Source of the DNA: Myxococcus stipitatus
GTDB lineage: Bacteria; Myxococcota; Myxococcia; Myxococcales; Myxococcaceae
Length of the DNA stretch: 64,000 nucleotides
Assembly (NCBI RefSeq): GCF_038561935.1
Contig: NZ_CP102770.1
Coordinates: 7,936,001 to 8,000,000, forward strand
Direction of reading: 5' to 3'
Part shown: piece by piece, positions 27,003-35,461 of the stretch
How the letters are laid out: each line of letters starts with the position of its first letter
How positions within the stretch are numbered: the stretch's first letter is position 1
Translations under genes and position numbers: made by a program
Notes under the pieces: generated by a model
Databases searched by the model: none
What the model saw: only the letters and a program-made list of their open reading frames with translations
Told to the model about the DNA's origin: nothing

Positions 27003-28187
27003 ATGAGCGCCCCCTTCCGTTCCCACTGGGGATTGGACCCCGAGGTCCGATTCCTCAACCATGGCTCGTATGGCGCGTGCCCCACCGTCGTGCTCCAGAA
27101 GCAGGCGGAGCTGCGCGCACGAATGGAGGCAGAGCCCGTCCGCTTCCTCCACCGCGAAATCGAGCCGCTGCTCGACGAGGCTCGCGCGGCGGTCGCGGAC
27201 TTCGTGGGCGCGGACACGGAGGACGTGTCCTTCGTTCCCAACGCCACCGGCGGCGTCACCACCGTGCTGCGCTCACTGCGCTTCGCGCCCGGTGACGAGC
27301 TGCTCACCACCGACCACGAGTACAACGCCAGCCGCAACGCGCTGGACTTCGTCTCCGAGACCTGGGGCGCGAAGGTGGTGGTGGCGAAGCTGCCCTGGCC
27401 CGTGAGCTCGCCCGACGCGGTGGTGGACGCGGTGCTCGCGCACGTGACACCGCGCACGCGCCTGCTGCTCGTGGACCATGTCTCCAGCCAGACCGCGCTG
27501 GTGATGCCCCTGACGAAGCTCGTCTCGGAGATGCGCGCGCGAGGCATCGAGACGCTGGTGGACGGCGCGCACGGGCCCGGCATGGTGCCGCTGGCGCTGC
27601 GCTCGCTGGGCGCGGGTTACTACACGGGCAACTGCCACAAGTGGCTGTGCTCGCCCAAGGGCGCGGCCTTCCTCTACGTGCGGCGCGACCTGCAGTCTGG
27701 TGTGACGCCGCTGGCGGTGAGCCATGGCCGCAACTCCCCCCGCACGGACCGCTCGCGCCACCGGCTCCTGTTCGACTGGACGGGGACGCATGACCCCACC
27801 GCGGCGCTCTGTGTCCCGGAGGCGCTGCGAGTCATGGGCGGCATGCTCCCGGGCGGGTGGCCCGCGCTGATGGCCCACAATCGCGCCAAGGCCCTGGCGG
27901 CGCGAGCGATGCTCTGCGAGCGGCTGAAGGTGGCGCCGGCCTGCCCCGAGGAGATGGTGGGCAGCATGGCCGTGGTGACGCTGCCTCCGGGGTATCCGGA
28001 GCGCCCCGAGCCGCCCCTCTACCTGGACCCGCTCCACCTGCGCCTGTTCGACGAGCACCGCATCGAGGTGCCCGTCATCCCCTGGCCCAAGCCGCCCCAC
28101 CGTCACGTGCGCGTGTCCGCGCAGCTCTACAACACGCCCGACGAGTACGTCGCGCTGGCGGATGCTTTGGAAGTGCTCTTGCGTTGA
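27003..28187 (+). CDS. Class V aminotransferase-fold PLP enzyme (isopenicillin N epimerase-like)
   Basis: A 394-residue cytoplasmic PLP enzyme. The N-terminal FLNHGSYGACPTVVL, the cofactor-binding VPNATGGVTTVLRSL, the Asp and His in VDGAHGPGMVPL, and the Schiff-base Lys in GNCHKWLCSPKG (K213) match the class V group that includes isopenicillin N epimerase and cysteine desulfurase-like enzymes. The HGSYG start is typical of the epimerase-like subgroup, which acts on amino-acid derivatives. No beta-lactam genes are nearby, so the substrate is open. It sits 54 bases after tolB and 14 before the phosphatase gene, so it may be co-transcribed. Confidence 0.87.
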   Translation: MSAPFRSHWGLDPEVRFLNHGSYGACPTVVLQKQAELRARMEAEPVRFLHREIEPLLDEARAAVADFVGADTEDVSFVPNATGGVTTVLRSLRFAPGDELLTTDHEYNASRNALDFVSETWGAKVVVAKLPWPVSSPDAVVDAVLAHVTPRTRLLLVDHVSSQTALVMPLTKLVSEMRARGIETLVDGAHGPGMVPLALRSLGAGYYTGNCHKWLCSPKGAAFLYVRRDLQSGVTPLAVSHGRNSPRTDRSRHRLLFDWTGTHDPTAALCVPEALRVMGGMLPGGWPALMAHNRAKALAARAMLCERLKVAPACPEEMVGSMAVVTLPPGYPERPEPPLYLDPLHLRLFDEHRIEVPVIPWPKPPHRHVRVSAQLYNTPDEYVALADALEVLLR

Positions 28188-28201
28188 GTAGGCTCGCGCG
28201 C

Positions 28202-29137
28202 ATGCCGCGATTCGCCACCATCGATGTGGGTACCAACTCCGTGCTGTTGCTGGTCGCGGAGCGCACCCCGGAAGGCCGCTTCGAGCCCGTCCTGGAGCGC
28301 GCCGAAATCACCCGATTGGGACGAGGCGTGGACGCCACCCGCCGGCTGTCGGCGGAGGGGATGGAGGCGACGCTGTCCGTGCTGGAGTCCTTCGCGCGCG
28401 AGGCCCGCGAGGCTGGCGCCCAGGACATCGCGGTGTCCGCCACCAGCGCCGCGCGCGACGCGAGCAACGGCCCGGAGTTCCTCGCCGCCGCGAAGGCGCG
28501 CGCGGGCGTCACGGTGGAGATCATCTCCGGACAGATGGAGGCGGAGCTGTCGTTCGCCGCGGTGCACGCGGACTTCGCCAGTGAGTCGGCCGGGCCGCTG
28601 CTCGTGCTGGACATCGGCGGAGGCTCCACCGAGTTCATCTACGGCAACCCCGCGGGCCACGTGGGCTTCCGCCACAGCTTCGACGTGGGCGCGGTGCGGA
28701 TGACGGAGCGCTATGTGAGCTCCGACCCGCTCTCCGCCGAGAACCGCGCGCGCATCCAGGCGCACCTGCGCGACACGTTCAAGGCCCTGCCCCCTCCTCC
28801 GCCCGACGCGGCGCTGGTGGGTGTCGCCGGCACCGTGACGACGCTGTACGCCGTGCAGCACGCCATCGACCCGTATGTCGCGGAGCAGGTCCATGGCGGC
28901 TCGCTCTCGCTCGGCGAATTGACCGCGCTGGTGGACCGTCTCTGCCAGATGCCGGTGGAGGAGCGGCGCGCGCTCCCGGGCCTGCAGCCCAAGCGCGCGG
29001 ACGTCATCCCCGCTGGCGCGCTCATCCTCCTGGAGTCGGTGAAGGCCCTGGGATTGGAGGGGTGCCGCGTCAGTGACAGGGGACTCAGATGGGGGCTGCT
29101 CGCGCATCGGTTCGGCGCGGGGGCCGCCCGGTCATGA
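28202..29137 (+). CDS. Ppx/GppA-family phosphatase
   Basis: A 311-residue single-module Ppx/GppA protein of the ASKHA fold: MPRFATIDVGTNSVLLLVAE (first phosphate loop), AVSATSAARDASNG, VLDIGGGSTEFIYG (second phosphate loop), RHSFDVGAVRMTERY and GVAGTVTTLYAV. The C-terminal HD-type domain of longer Ppx proteins is absent. These enzymes hydrolyse polyphosphate or pppGpp; the short form does not decide which. A longer frame upstream lies inside the aminotransferase gene, so the ATG at 28202 was chosen. The stop overlaps the start of the MFS gene (ATGA), indicating translational coupling. Confidence 0.9.
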   Translation: MPRFATIDVGTNSVLLLVAERTPEGRFEPVLERAEITRLGRGVDATRRLSAEGMEATLSVLESFAREAREAGAQDIAVSATSAARDASNGPEFLAAAKARAGVTVEIISGQMEAELSFAAVHADFASESAGPLLVLDIGGGSTEFIYGNPAGHVGFRHSFDVGAVRMTERYVSSDPLSAENRARIQAHLRDTFKALPPPPPDAALVGVAGTVTTLYAVQHAIDPYVAEQVHGGSLSLGELTALVDRLCQMPVEERRALPGLQPKRADVIPAGALILLESVKALGLEGCRVSDRGLRWGLLAHRFGAGAARS

Positions 29138-30417
29138 GCACGTCCTCCGTGAGCCTCTCGCCCTCCCCATCCGCGGCACCCGCCACTCCCGCCGCGAACG
29201 CGGGCTACGCGCTGCTCATCCTCACCCTCATCAACCTGGTCAACTACCTCGACCGGTACATCGTCGCCGTCGCGCTGCCAGGCATCCAGCAGGAGTTCCA
29301 CATCAACGACACGCAGGCGGGCCTGCTGGGCACCATGTTCATCCTGGTGTTCATGCTGGCCTCGCCCGTGGGCGGCTACCTGGGTGACCGGTATCCGCGT
29401 CGGCTGCTGGTCGCGGGCGGCGTGCTGTTGTGGAGCCTCGCGACGGGAGCCAGCGGGCTCGCCACGTCCTTCGCCGCGCTGCTCATCGCGCGTGCGGTGA
29501 TTGGCATCGGCGAGGCGGGTTATGGCGCGGTGGCGCCCAGCATCATCTCGGACCTGTACCCGCGCGAGAAGCGCACGCGGATGCTCGCGTACTTCTACAT
29601 CGCCATCCCCGTGGGCGCGGCGGCGGGCTACGGACTGGGCGGCTGGCTGACGCAGGCGTATTCGTGGCACGTGGCCTTCTTCGCGGGAGGCGTGCCGGGC
29701 CTGATTCTGGGCGCCCTGGCGTTCTTCATGCCCGAGCCCAAGCGCGGCGCCATGGATGGCCCCAACGCGGAGACGAAGCTTCCCTTCCTCGTCGGCATCA
29801 AGGGGCTGGGACGCAACGCGGCCTTCTGGGCGGTGACGGCGGGCTACACGCTGATGACGTTCTCCATCGGCGGCCTCGGCTTCTGGATGCCCACGTATCT
29901 GGTGCGTGAGCGCGGGATGCTGGCGGATGACTCCGGGTTCCGCTTCGGTGCGATTACGGCGGTGGCGGGCCTCCTGGGGACCGTGGCCGGGGGCTGGCTG
30001 GGAGACAAGCTGGACCGCAAACGCGAGGGCGGTGGCCTCTGGATGTCCGGCGTGGGGTTGATGCTCGCGGCACCGTGCATGTACCTGGCGGTCAACCTGA
30101 AGGATGTGGGCCTCACCTTCGTGGCGATTGGCGCGGCGCAGTTCCTCATCTTCCTCAACAGCGGCCCCATCAACGCCGCCATCGTCAACTGCGTGCCCCC
30201 CGCGTTCCGCGCCTTCGCCATGGGGCTGAACGTGCTGTGCATCCACCTGCTCGGGGATGCGATTTCGCCCACGCTCATCGGCAACATCGCCGACGCGTCG
30301 AGCCTCCACACCGCCATCGCCATCAACGCCCTGCCCGTGCTGCTCGGCGGCGTGGCGCTGCTCATCGGAGCACGACTGTTCCGCTCGGCCGTGCCCCGAG
30401 TGGAAGCTACCGCCTGA
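29134..30417 (+). CDS. MFS transporter, spinster-like
   Basis: A 427-residue, 12-helix major facilitator. After a Ser/Pro-rich N-terminus comes INLVNYLDRYIVAVALPGIQ, closely like the NYxDRYxVAGVLPxIQ start of spinster (Spns) proteins. The loop 2-3 signature GGYLGDRYPRRLL, IARAVIGIGEAGYGAVAPSI and the internal GWLGDKLDRK follow. Spinster family members export sphingolipid or lysophospholipid-like molecules in animals; bacterial relatives are little studied. It is translationally coupled to the phosphatase gene. Its last 11 bases overlap the tail of the convergent PlsC-type acyltransferase gene, so antisense interference is possible. A lipid substrate is an inference. Confidence 0.87.
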   Translation: MSTSSVSLSPSPSAAPATPAANAGYALLILTLINLVNYLDRYIVAVALPGIQQEFHINDTQAGLLGTMFILVFMLASPVGGYLGDRYPRRLLVAGGVLLWSLATGASGLATSFAALLIARAVIGIGEAGYGAVAPSIISDLYPREKRTRMLAYFYIAIPVGAAAGYGLGGWLTQAYSWHVAFFAGGVPGLILGALAFFMPEPKRGAMDGPNAETKLPFLVGIKGLGRNAAFWAVTAGYTLMTFSIGGLGFWMPTYLVRERGMLADDSGFRFGAITAVAGLLGTVAGGWLGDKLDRKREGGGLWMSGVGLMLAAPCMYLAVNLKDVGLTFVAIGAAQFLIFLNSGPINAAIVNCVPPAFRAFAMGLNVLCIHLLGDAISPTLIGNIADASSLHTAIAINALPVLLGGVALLIGARLFRSAVPRVEATA

Positions 30418-31726
30418 CGGTGGCGTCCACCTGGGGCCGATACTCATCGGCCAGTCGCTCCACCTCCGAGGCCAGCCGCTCTCCATCCGAGAGCAGCAGC
30501 GACTTGAGGCGCACGCGACTGCCCAGGGTGAAGAACACGTCGATGTCCCGCCGCAGCACATCCCAGCGCTCGGCGAAGTAGAGCGTGAAGAGCGCCAGGG
30601 GCGGCACCGCGAGGAACGTCAGCCCCGCCCACGGTGCCCCGCCCCACACGCCCGCGGCGACGGTGAGCCCACCCCACCAGACGAGCGCCAGGACGAACGC
30701 GCTGAGGAACTTCACCGTCGCCTGCACGTCCAGCTCCACCTTGCGACTGGCGGCCCTGGGCACCTGGTACGGCAGCCAGAAGAGCACCAGGCCCAGCACG
30801 AACAGCGGCAGGCCCAGCACCAGCGAGAGCAGGTTCTTCACGACGAAGGGCACCACATTGCCCGGCCGGTAGACGAGCGCGAGGTCCTTGAGCCCCTCCG
30901 CGTGCACCAGGCCCAGCCGCCGACTGAAGGACGCGAGGTGCGAGCGCACCTCCTCGAATCGCTCCGGCTCCCGCGCGCGGAACAACTGCACGCCACGAGC
31001 CCACAGCCGCAGGCGCTCCGCGTCCAGCACCTGTCCTTGCTTGAAGGAATAGAGCTGCTCGGCGAGCTGCACCAGCGGCAGGTCCGCCCACTGCTCCAGG
31101 TTGAGCGTCACCGCGCGGAGTCCCTCGGCGATGCGTTCGGTGAGGGCCCGCACGGACTCGGACTCCGAGGCGGCATCCGCGGGCAGGAAGGGCGTGACGT
31201 CGATGGCGGGGCCCACGTCGATGAGGACCTCGCTGCGGAAGACGTTCTTCTCCGCATACGTGAGCCCCACGGGGACGATGCGCACCAGTGCGCCCTCCTT
31301 CGCCGCGTTCAGCGCGATGCGCGACGCGCCCGTCTTCAGCTCCGCGAGCCCGGGCTCGGAGTGGCTCTTTCCCTCGGGGAAGATGGTGATGGCGCGGCCC
31401 TGGAGCAGCGCGCCTTTCGCGGCATCGAGCGTGCCCTCGTTGCCTCCCATCTTCGAGGGGTCATCCTGCTTGCGATACACCGGCAGCGCATCCAGCCCCT
31501 TGAGCAGCCAGCCGATGACGGGCATCGAGAACAGCGGCGCCTTCGCGAGGAACGTCACGGGGCGGCGCGTGATGATGAAGACGAGCCCCGGGTCGATGAG
31601 CCCGTTGGGATGATTGCCCACGAACAGCACCGGGCCCTCCGGCTCGGGGCCCGGAGCATTCACCTTCACCCGGTAGAAGAGGCGCAGACACACCGCGACC
31701 ACGGCACGGACACACGCGTAGAACAC
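30407..31726 (-). CDS. PlsC-type phospholipid/glycerol acyltransferase
   Basis: A 439-residue acyltransferase. The catalytic HX4D box is in VGNHPNGLIDPG, and the substrate-binding block in FPEGKSHSEPGLAELKTGAS. After the ~200-residue catalytic domain there is a helical region, then two hydrophobic segments around LVLGLPLFVLGLVLFWLPY and FVLALVWWGGLTVAAGV, and a C-terminal cytoplasmic tail. The added C-terminal half makes it larger than plain PlsC (about 240 residues). It probably transfers an acyl chain to lysophosphatidate or a related glycerolipid at the inner membrane. The start is GTG with no strong ribosome site, so the start is uncertain. Last gene of the long leftward block. Confidence 0.88.
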   Translation of the reverse strand: MFYACVRAVVAVCLRLFYRVKVNAPGPEPEGPVLFVGNHPNGLIDPGLVFIITRRPVTFLAKAPLFSMPVIGWLLKGLDALPVYRKQDDPSKMGGNEGTLDAAKGALLQGRAITIFPEGKSHSEPGLAELKTGASRIALNAAKEGALVRIVPVGLTYAEKNVFRSEVLIDVGPAIDVTPFLPADAASESESVRALTERIAEGLRAVTLNLEQWADLPLVQLAEQLYSFKQGQVLDAERLRLWARGVQLFRAREPERFEEVRSHLASFSRRLGLVHAEGLKDLALVYRPGNVVPFVVKNLLSLVLGLPLFVLGLVLFWLPYQVPRAASRKVELDVQATVKFLSAFVLALVWWGGLTVAAGVWGGAPWAGLTFLAVPPLALFTLYFAERWDVLRRDIDVFFTLGSRVRLKSLLLSDGERLASEVERLADEYRPQVDATVRR

Positions 31727-31761
31727 GGTGGAGACTGTACCTCACCGACTGCCCCTGCTGC

Positions 31762-32271
31762 TTACGGGTACCGGTCCACCACCAGGATGACGCCCGTGTT
31801 GTCCTGCACGACGGAGAAGCCCTTCATCGGGCTCGGGTACGCAACCAGTCCCTCGCCATCGCGGTCCCAGCGGGAATCCAGCAGGACGCCACAGAAGGGC
31901 ACCGACATGGCGCCGCTCTCCGGAAGGAAGACGCGGTCATAGCGGCCGAACACGCGGTGCTTCGTCACGAACAACCGCCCACCGATGCGCGCCCCCGGCA
32001 GCTTCGTCTCGCCCTCGTCCCGAGGCAGCGCAATCACGAAGCTGTAGTTGTACCGGGCCGGCCCCGGGTGGTCCTGGATGGCGTCCACGATGACGGGGAC
32101 CTTGTCCCCGGGCTTCAACCCCAGCCGCTCCATCTGGACGAGCGCGCCCTTGGGACAGGCGCCCTCGGGAGGCATCCACTTGGGCCGCTCGGGCTTCGCC
32201 GTCGCATCGTCGGTGTGCGCGCAGCCAGCCCCCGCCAGCAGCAGCACCGTCAACCATGGGGACATGCGCAT
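31762..32271 (-). CDS. Hypothetical lipoprotein downstream of tamA
   Basis: A 169-residue protein with lipobox GAGC (Cys 17), followed by a beta-rich domain with PGDKVPVIVDAIQDHPG, NYSFVIALPRDEGE and IGGRLFVTKHRVFGRYDRV. Three Cys remain in the mature chain including the lipid-bearing one (EGACPKG, PFCGVLL). No family recognised. It begins 13 bases after the stop of the TamA/Omp85 gene, so it is almost surely in that operon and might be an outer-membrane accessory lipoprotein, by analogy with Bam lipoproteins; that role is inference only. An ATG two codons in (32265) is an alternative start. Confidence 0.72.
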   Translation of the reverse strand: MRMSPWLTVLLLAGAGCAHTDDATAKPERPKWMPPEGACPKGALVQMERLGLKPGDKVPVIVDAIQDHPGPARYNYSFVIALPRDEGETKLPGARIGGRLFVTKHRVFGRYDRVFLPESGAMSVPFCGVLLDSRWDRDGEGLVAYPSPMKGFSVVQDNTGVILVVDRYP

Positions 32272-32284
32272 CCGGCTCGCCTCC

Positions 32285-35200
32285 TCAGAATGTACCGATG
32301 CTGAAGTGGAACTGCGTCTGCGCCTCGTTGATTTCCTCGTCCGGGTTCAGGTTGAAGCCCACGTCGAACGCCAGCGGGCCCACGGGCGTCACGTACCGGA
32401 GCCCCACGCCCGCCGCGTACCGCAGTCGCTCCAGGTCCATCCGCGTCCGGTCCAGCCACAGGTTGCCCGCCTCCAGGAACAGCCCCAGGTCCACCGACGC
32501 GAGCGCGGGGAGCCGCAGCTCCGCCTTGCCCAACGTGAAGAGCTCACCGCCCTGGCTCGCCGGCACCTGTCCCGCGAGCACCGCCTTCAGCTCTCCCGAG
32601 CACCCCGACGGGCTGATGAGCGCGCGGCAGTCTCGCAGCTGTTGATGCAGCGCCTCGCGCACGTCCTCGGGCAGGACACCGTCCTCGCGGAAGCCACGGA
32701 GGCTGGATGAACCTCCCAGGTAGAACAGCTTCGAGCCGATGGTCTGCGCCCCTGTCTCCAGCGGGACGATGGTCCCCGCGCGCGCCGACAGCGCCAGACT
32801 CGCCCGTCGTCCCAGGGGGATGTAGCCACTCAGGTTGCTCGACAGCTTCACGCCGTTGATGGGGAAGGCCGGAACGGCATTGCCCGCCACGTCGGTGGGC
32901 GCCACGCTGATACCCCGCGTGAGCTCCGCGCTGCTGATGAGCACCAGGCCCTTGCGCGGATTCGCCGGGTCATCCCGGAAGTCGAGCGTGATGGACGGCC
33001 GCAGCGAGTGCAGCGCGAAGTCGCCGAACGGATAGCGCAGGCGCTCCTGGTCGGCGCGGTTGAGCAGCTCCAGCACCCCCGCGCGAGAGCGCAGCCGGTT
33101 GTTCTCCACTTCGTAGGACAGCGACACGTTGAACCAGGACGTCACCGCCCAGTCCAACGCCGCGGCCGCGGCGAACCGCGTGGACACATACGAGGGCCGG
33201 TGCACGCGCTCGGCAATCAGGTCCAGTCGCGCGCCCACCTCGAAGGGCAGGAGGAAGAACAGGCGCGGCTGGGACAGGGCCAGGTTGCCTCGGCCGCCCA
33301 GTCCACTCAGGCCCTGAAGCTCCACGTCGCAGCCCGCGGAGGCCGCGCCGCCCGACTGCTGACACGCGATGCGCCGGTCCGCGGACAGCGCCTCCGCGCT
33401 CCAGCCCGCGTAGTTCACCTTCCCGCGAGCAATCAGGCTGAGCCCCAGCCCATCGAGGTTGCGGTACGTCGTGTCCAACGTGATGCGGGGACCGTCCACC
33501 AGGAAGTAGCCACCCGAGACCTGGCCATCCAGACGGGGACGCTCATGCACCGTCACCACCACGTCCTTGGTCGGCTCGCGGCGCGCGGGGTCCGCGAGCG
33601 CGACGTCCACCTGTCGGAACAGCCCCAACCGGGCGAGCCGCCGCTGTCCCTCGAGCAGCGCATCGGGAGCAAGCGGCTTGCCCTCCTCCAGGTCCAGGTT
33701 GGCCATCACCAGGTCCGGGTCCGTGCGAGTCAGCCCCTGCACCAGCACCTTGCCCACCTTCACCTGGGGGCCCGCGTCCGCGCGGAACACCACCGTCGCG
33801 GACGTGCCGTCCTCTCCCACCGAGGACTCCGTGGTGACCTTCGCGAAGAGATAGCCCTGCTGCGCCAGCCCTCGCTCCAGCGACACGCGCGCGGCCTCCA
33901 CCGCCTCGAAGCTCAGTGGCAGGCCCTTGTGCACTCCGGCCCCACCCTGCTGCGTGAGCGCCACCATGCCCTCGGGCACGCCCTCGTAGCGAATCTCCGT
34001 GACCCGCGCCTGCGGCCCTTCCTCCACGTCGAAGTCGGCCACGGCGGTCCGCGTCCGCGCGTCCACCGTCAGCCCCCGGAACGTCACCGTCGAGGACAGG
34101 AAGCCCCGCTCCCGGTACGCCTCCATCATCGACTCCGTGGCCTCCAGCCACGCCTCCTCGACGTACACCGTGGACGGGTCCGGCATCGGCTCCAGCGAGA
34201 CATCCTCGCGGCCATGACGACCTTCCACGTCCAGCGGGTCGTCCTGGAGTCGGAGGTCCAGCTCGGGCTGCTGCGCGCTCGCGCGAATGCGCTCCGCCAG
34301 ATGCGCCCTCAGCGTCTTCGAGCCCAGCGAGTTGTTGCCGTGGAACCGGACGTCGGAGACGCGCAGGGACTGCCCCTCGTCCACGTCGAACGCGAGCACC
34401 GCCACTTCACCATCCGGCCGCACCACCTCGCGCGAGCGCACCTTCGCGTCGTTGAACCCTCGGTGCCGGTAGAAGGACTCCACCCGCCGCGCCAGTCGGC
34501 CCGCCACCACCTCGTCGAGCGGCTCCGCGGCGTCGTGCGCCAGGACCCGCTGCAAGAGCTCCGCGGAGAAGCGATGGTTGCCATGGAAGCGAACCTGGTA
34601 CTTCGGGCCCGCCGACAGCGGCACCGCCACCGAGGCGGAGTTCGCCTCCACCAGCACCGCCGGCGTCCCGACCTGCGCGCGCCAGTAGCCCTCCTCGCGC
34701 AGGAGCGTGCGCAGGTGGTCCAGCCCCGTATCCAGCCGCACCCGGTCGAACACCTCGCCCGGCCGCATCTCCAGCACCGCCAGCAACCGGCTCAGCGGCA
34801 GACCAGGGCTGCCCGAGAAGCTCACCTGACGGACACGCGTCGGCTGCCCCTCCGCGATGAGCAGCGACACCGCCACGCCATCCGTCACGGGCTCCTGCCG
34901 CGCGGTCACCTTCACCGAGTCGTAGCCCTTGCGCTGATACGCCTGGAGCACGGCCGACACCGCGCCCTCCAGTTCCTCCCCGTCCAGCGGACCGCCCTCG
35001 AGAAGACCGCTGGCCTCCAGGAGCTCCGCGTCCGACATCACCGCGTGGCCCTCGAAGCGCAGCCTGGCGAGCCGGGAAACGGGCGTCAGCTGGAACACGA
35101 CGCGGACACCGCCCGGGACTTCCTCCGCCCGCGCCACCACGTCCGAGAAGCGGCCCGTGGCCCAGAGCCGCTCCACCGAGCGCCTCACCGTCCCCGACGT

Positions 35201-35461
35201 CAGCACCTGCCCCTTGTGCACCGCCACCAGCGCGCTCAACCCCTGCGCGTCCACTCCACCGGGCAGGTGCAGCTCCACGGCCACCACGTTCTGTCCGGAG
35301 ACACCCCTGGCGAGGTCCTGGGCGAGCGAGGGGCTCGAGCCCAGGACACACAACCAGAATCCCAGCACCACCGCGGTGGTGCGGGCTACTCGACCTCCCA
35401 GCTCAGCTTCAGCTCGAGCCCGAGGTTTCCAAACGAGGCTTCGCTGTTCTCGTTGTCCCAC
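32285..35461 (-). CDS. TamA/BamA-like Omp85 protein with about seven POTRA domains
   Basis: A 1058-residue outer-membrane beta-barrel assembly or translocation factor. After a signal peptide (ending SPSLAQD) there are about seven consecutive POTRA modules, marked by RLARLRFEGH, RVRQVSFSG, YQVRFHGN, RVSDVRFHGN, RVTEIRYEGV and KVGKVLVQGL (the first module is diverged). A 16-strand bacterial surface antigen barrel follows, with GGSSSLRGFREDGVLPEDV (the barrel-loop RGF motif) and C-terminal FHFSIGTF. E. coli TamA has three POTRA domains and BamA five. The ATG at 35461 overlaps tamB by 76 bases; GTG at 35371 would avoid the overlap but leaves no positive charge before the signal core. Placed directly after tamB, so most likely TamA. 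Confidence 0.9.
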   Translation of the reverse strand: MGQREQRSLVWKPRARAEAELGGRVARTTAVVLGFWLCVLGSSPSLAQDLARGVSGQNVVAVELHLPGGVDAQGLSALVAVHKGQVLTSGTVRRSVERLWATGRFSDVVARAEEVPGGVRVVFQLTPVSRLARLRFEGHAVMSDAELLEASGLLEGGPLDGEELEGAVSAVLQAYQRKGYDSVKVTARQEPVTDGVAVSLLIAEGQPTRVRQVSFSGSPGLPLSRLLAVLEMRPGEVFDRVRLDTGLDHLRTLLREEGYWRAQVGTPAVLVEANSASVAVPLSAGPKYQVRFHGNHRFSAELLQRVLAHDAAEPLDEVVAGRLARRVESFYRHRGFNDAKVRSREVVRPDGEVAVLAFDVDEGQSLRVSDVRFHGNNSLGSKTLRAHLAERIRASAQQPELDLRLQDDPLDVEGRHGREDVSLEPMPDPSTVYVEEAWLEATESMMEAYRERGFLSSTVTFRGLTVDARTRTAVADFDVEEGPQARVTEIRYEGVPEGMVALTQQGGAGVHKGLPLSFEAVEAARVSLERGLAQQGYLFAKVTTESSVGEDGTSATVVFRADAGPQVKVGKVLVQGLTRTDPDLVMANLDLEEGKPLAPDALLEGQRRLARLGLFRQVDVALADPARREPTKDVVVTVHERPRLDGQVSGGYFLVDGPRITLDTTYRNLDGLGLSLIARGKVNYAGWSAEALSADRRIACQQSGGAASAGCDVELQGLSGLGGRGNLALSQPRLFFLLPFEVGARLDLIAERVHRPSYVSTRFAAAAALDWAVTSWFNVSLSYEVENNRLRSRAGVLELLNRADQERLRYPFGDFALHSLRPSITLDFRDDPANPRKGLVLISSAELTRGISVAPTDVAGNAVPAFPINGVKLSSNLSGYIPLGRRASLALSARAGTIVPLETGAQTIGSKLFYLGGSSSLRGFREDGVLPEDVREALHQQLRDCRALISPSGCSGELKAVLAGQVPASQGGELFTLGKAELRLPALASVDLGLFLEAGNLWLDRTRMDLERLRYAAGVGLRYVTPVGPLAFDVGFNLNPDEEINEAQTQFHFSIGTF

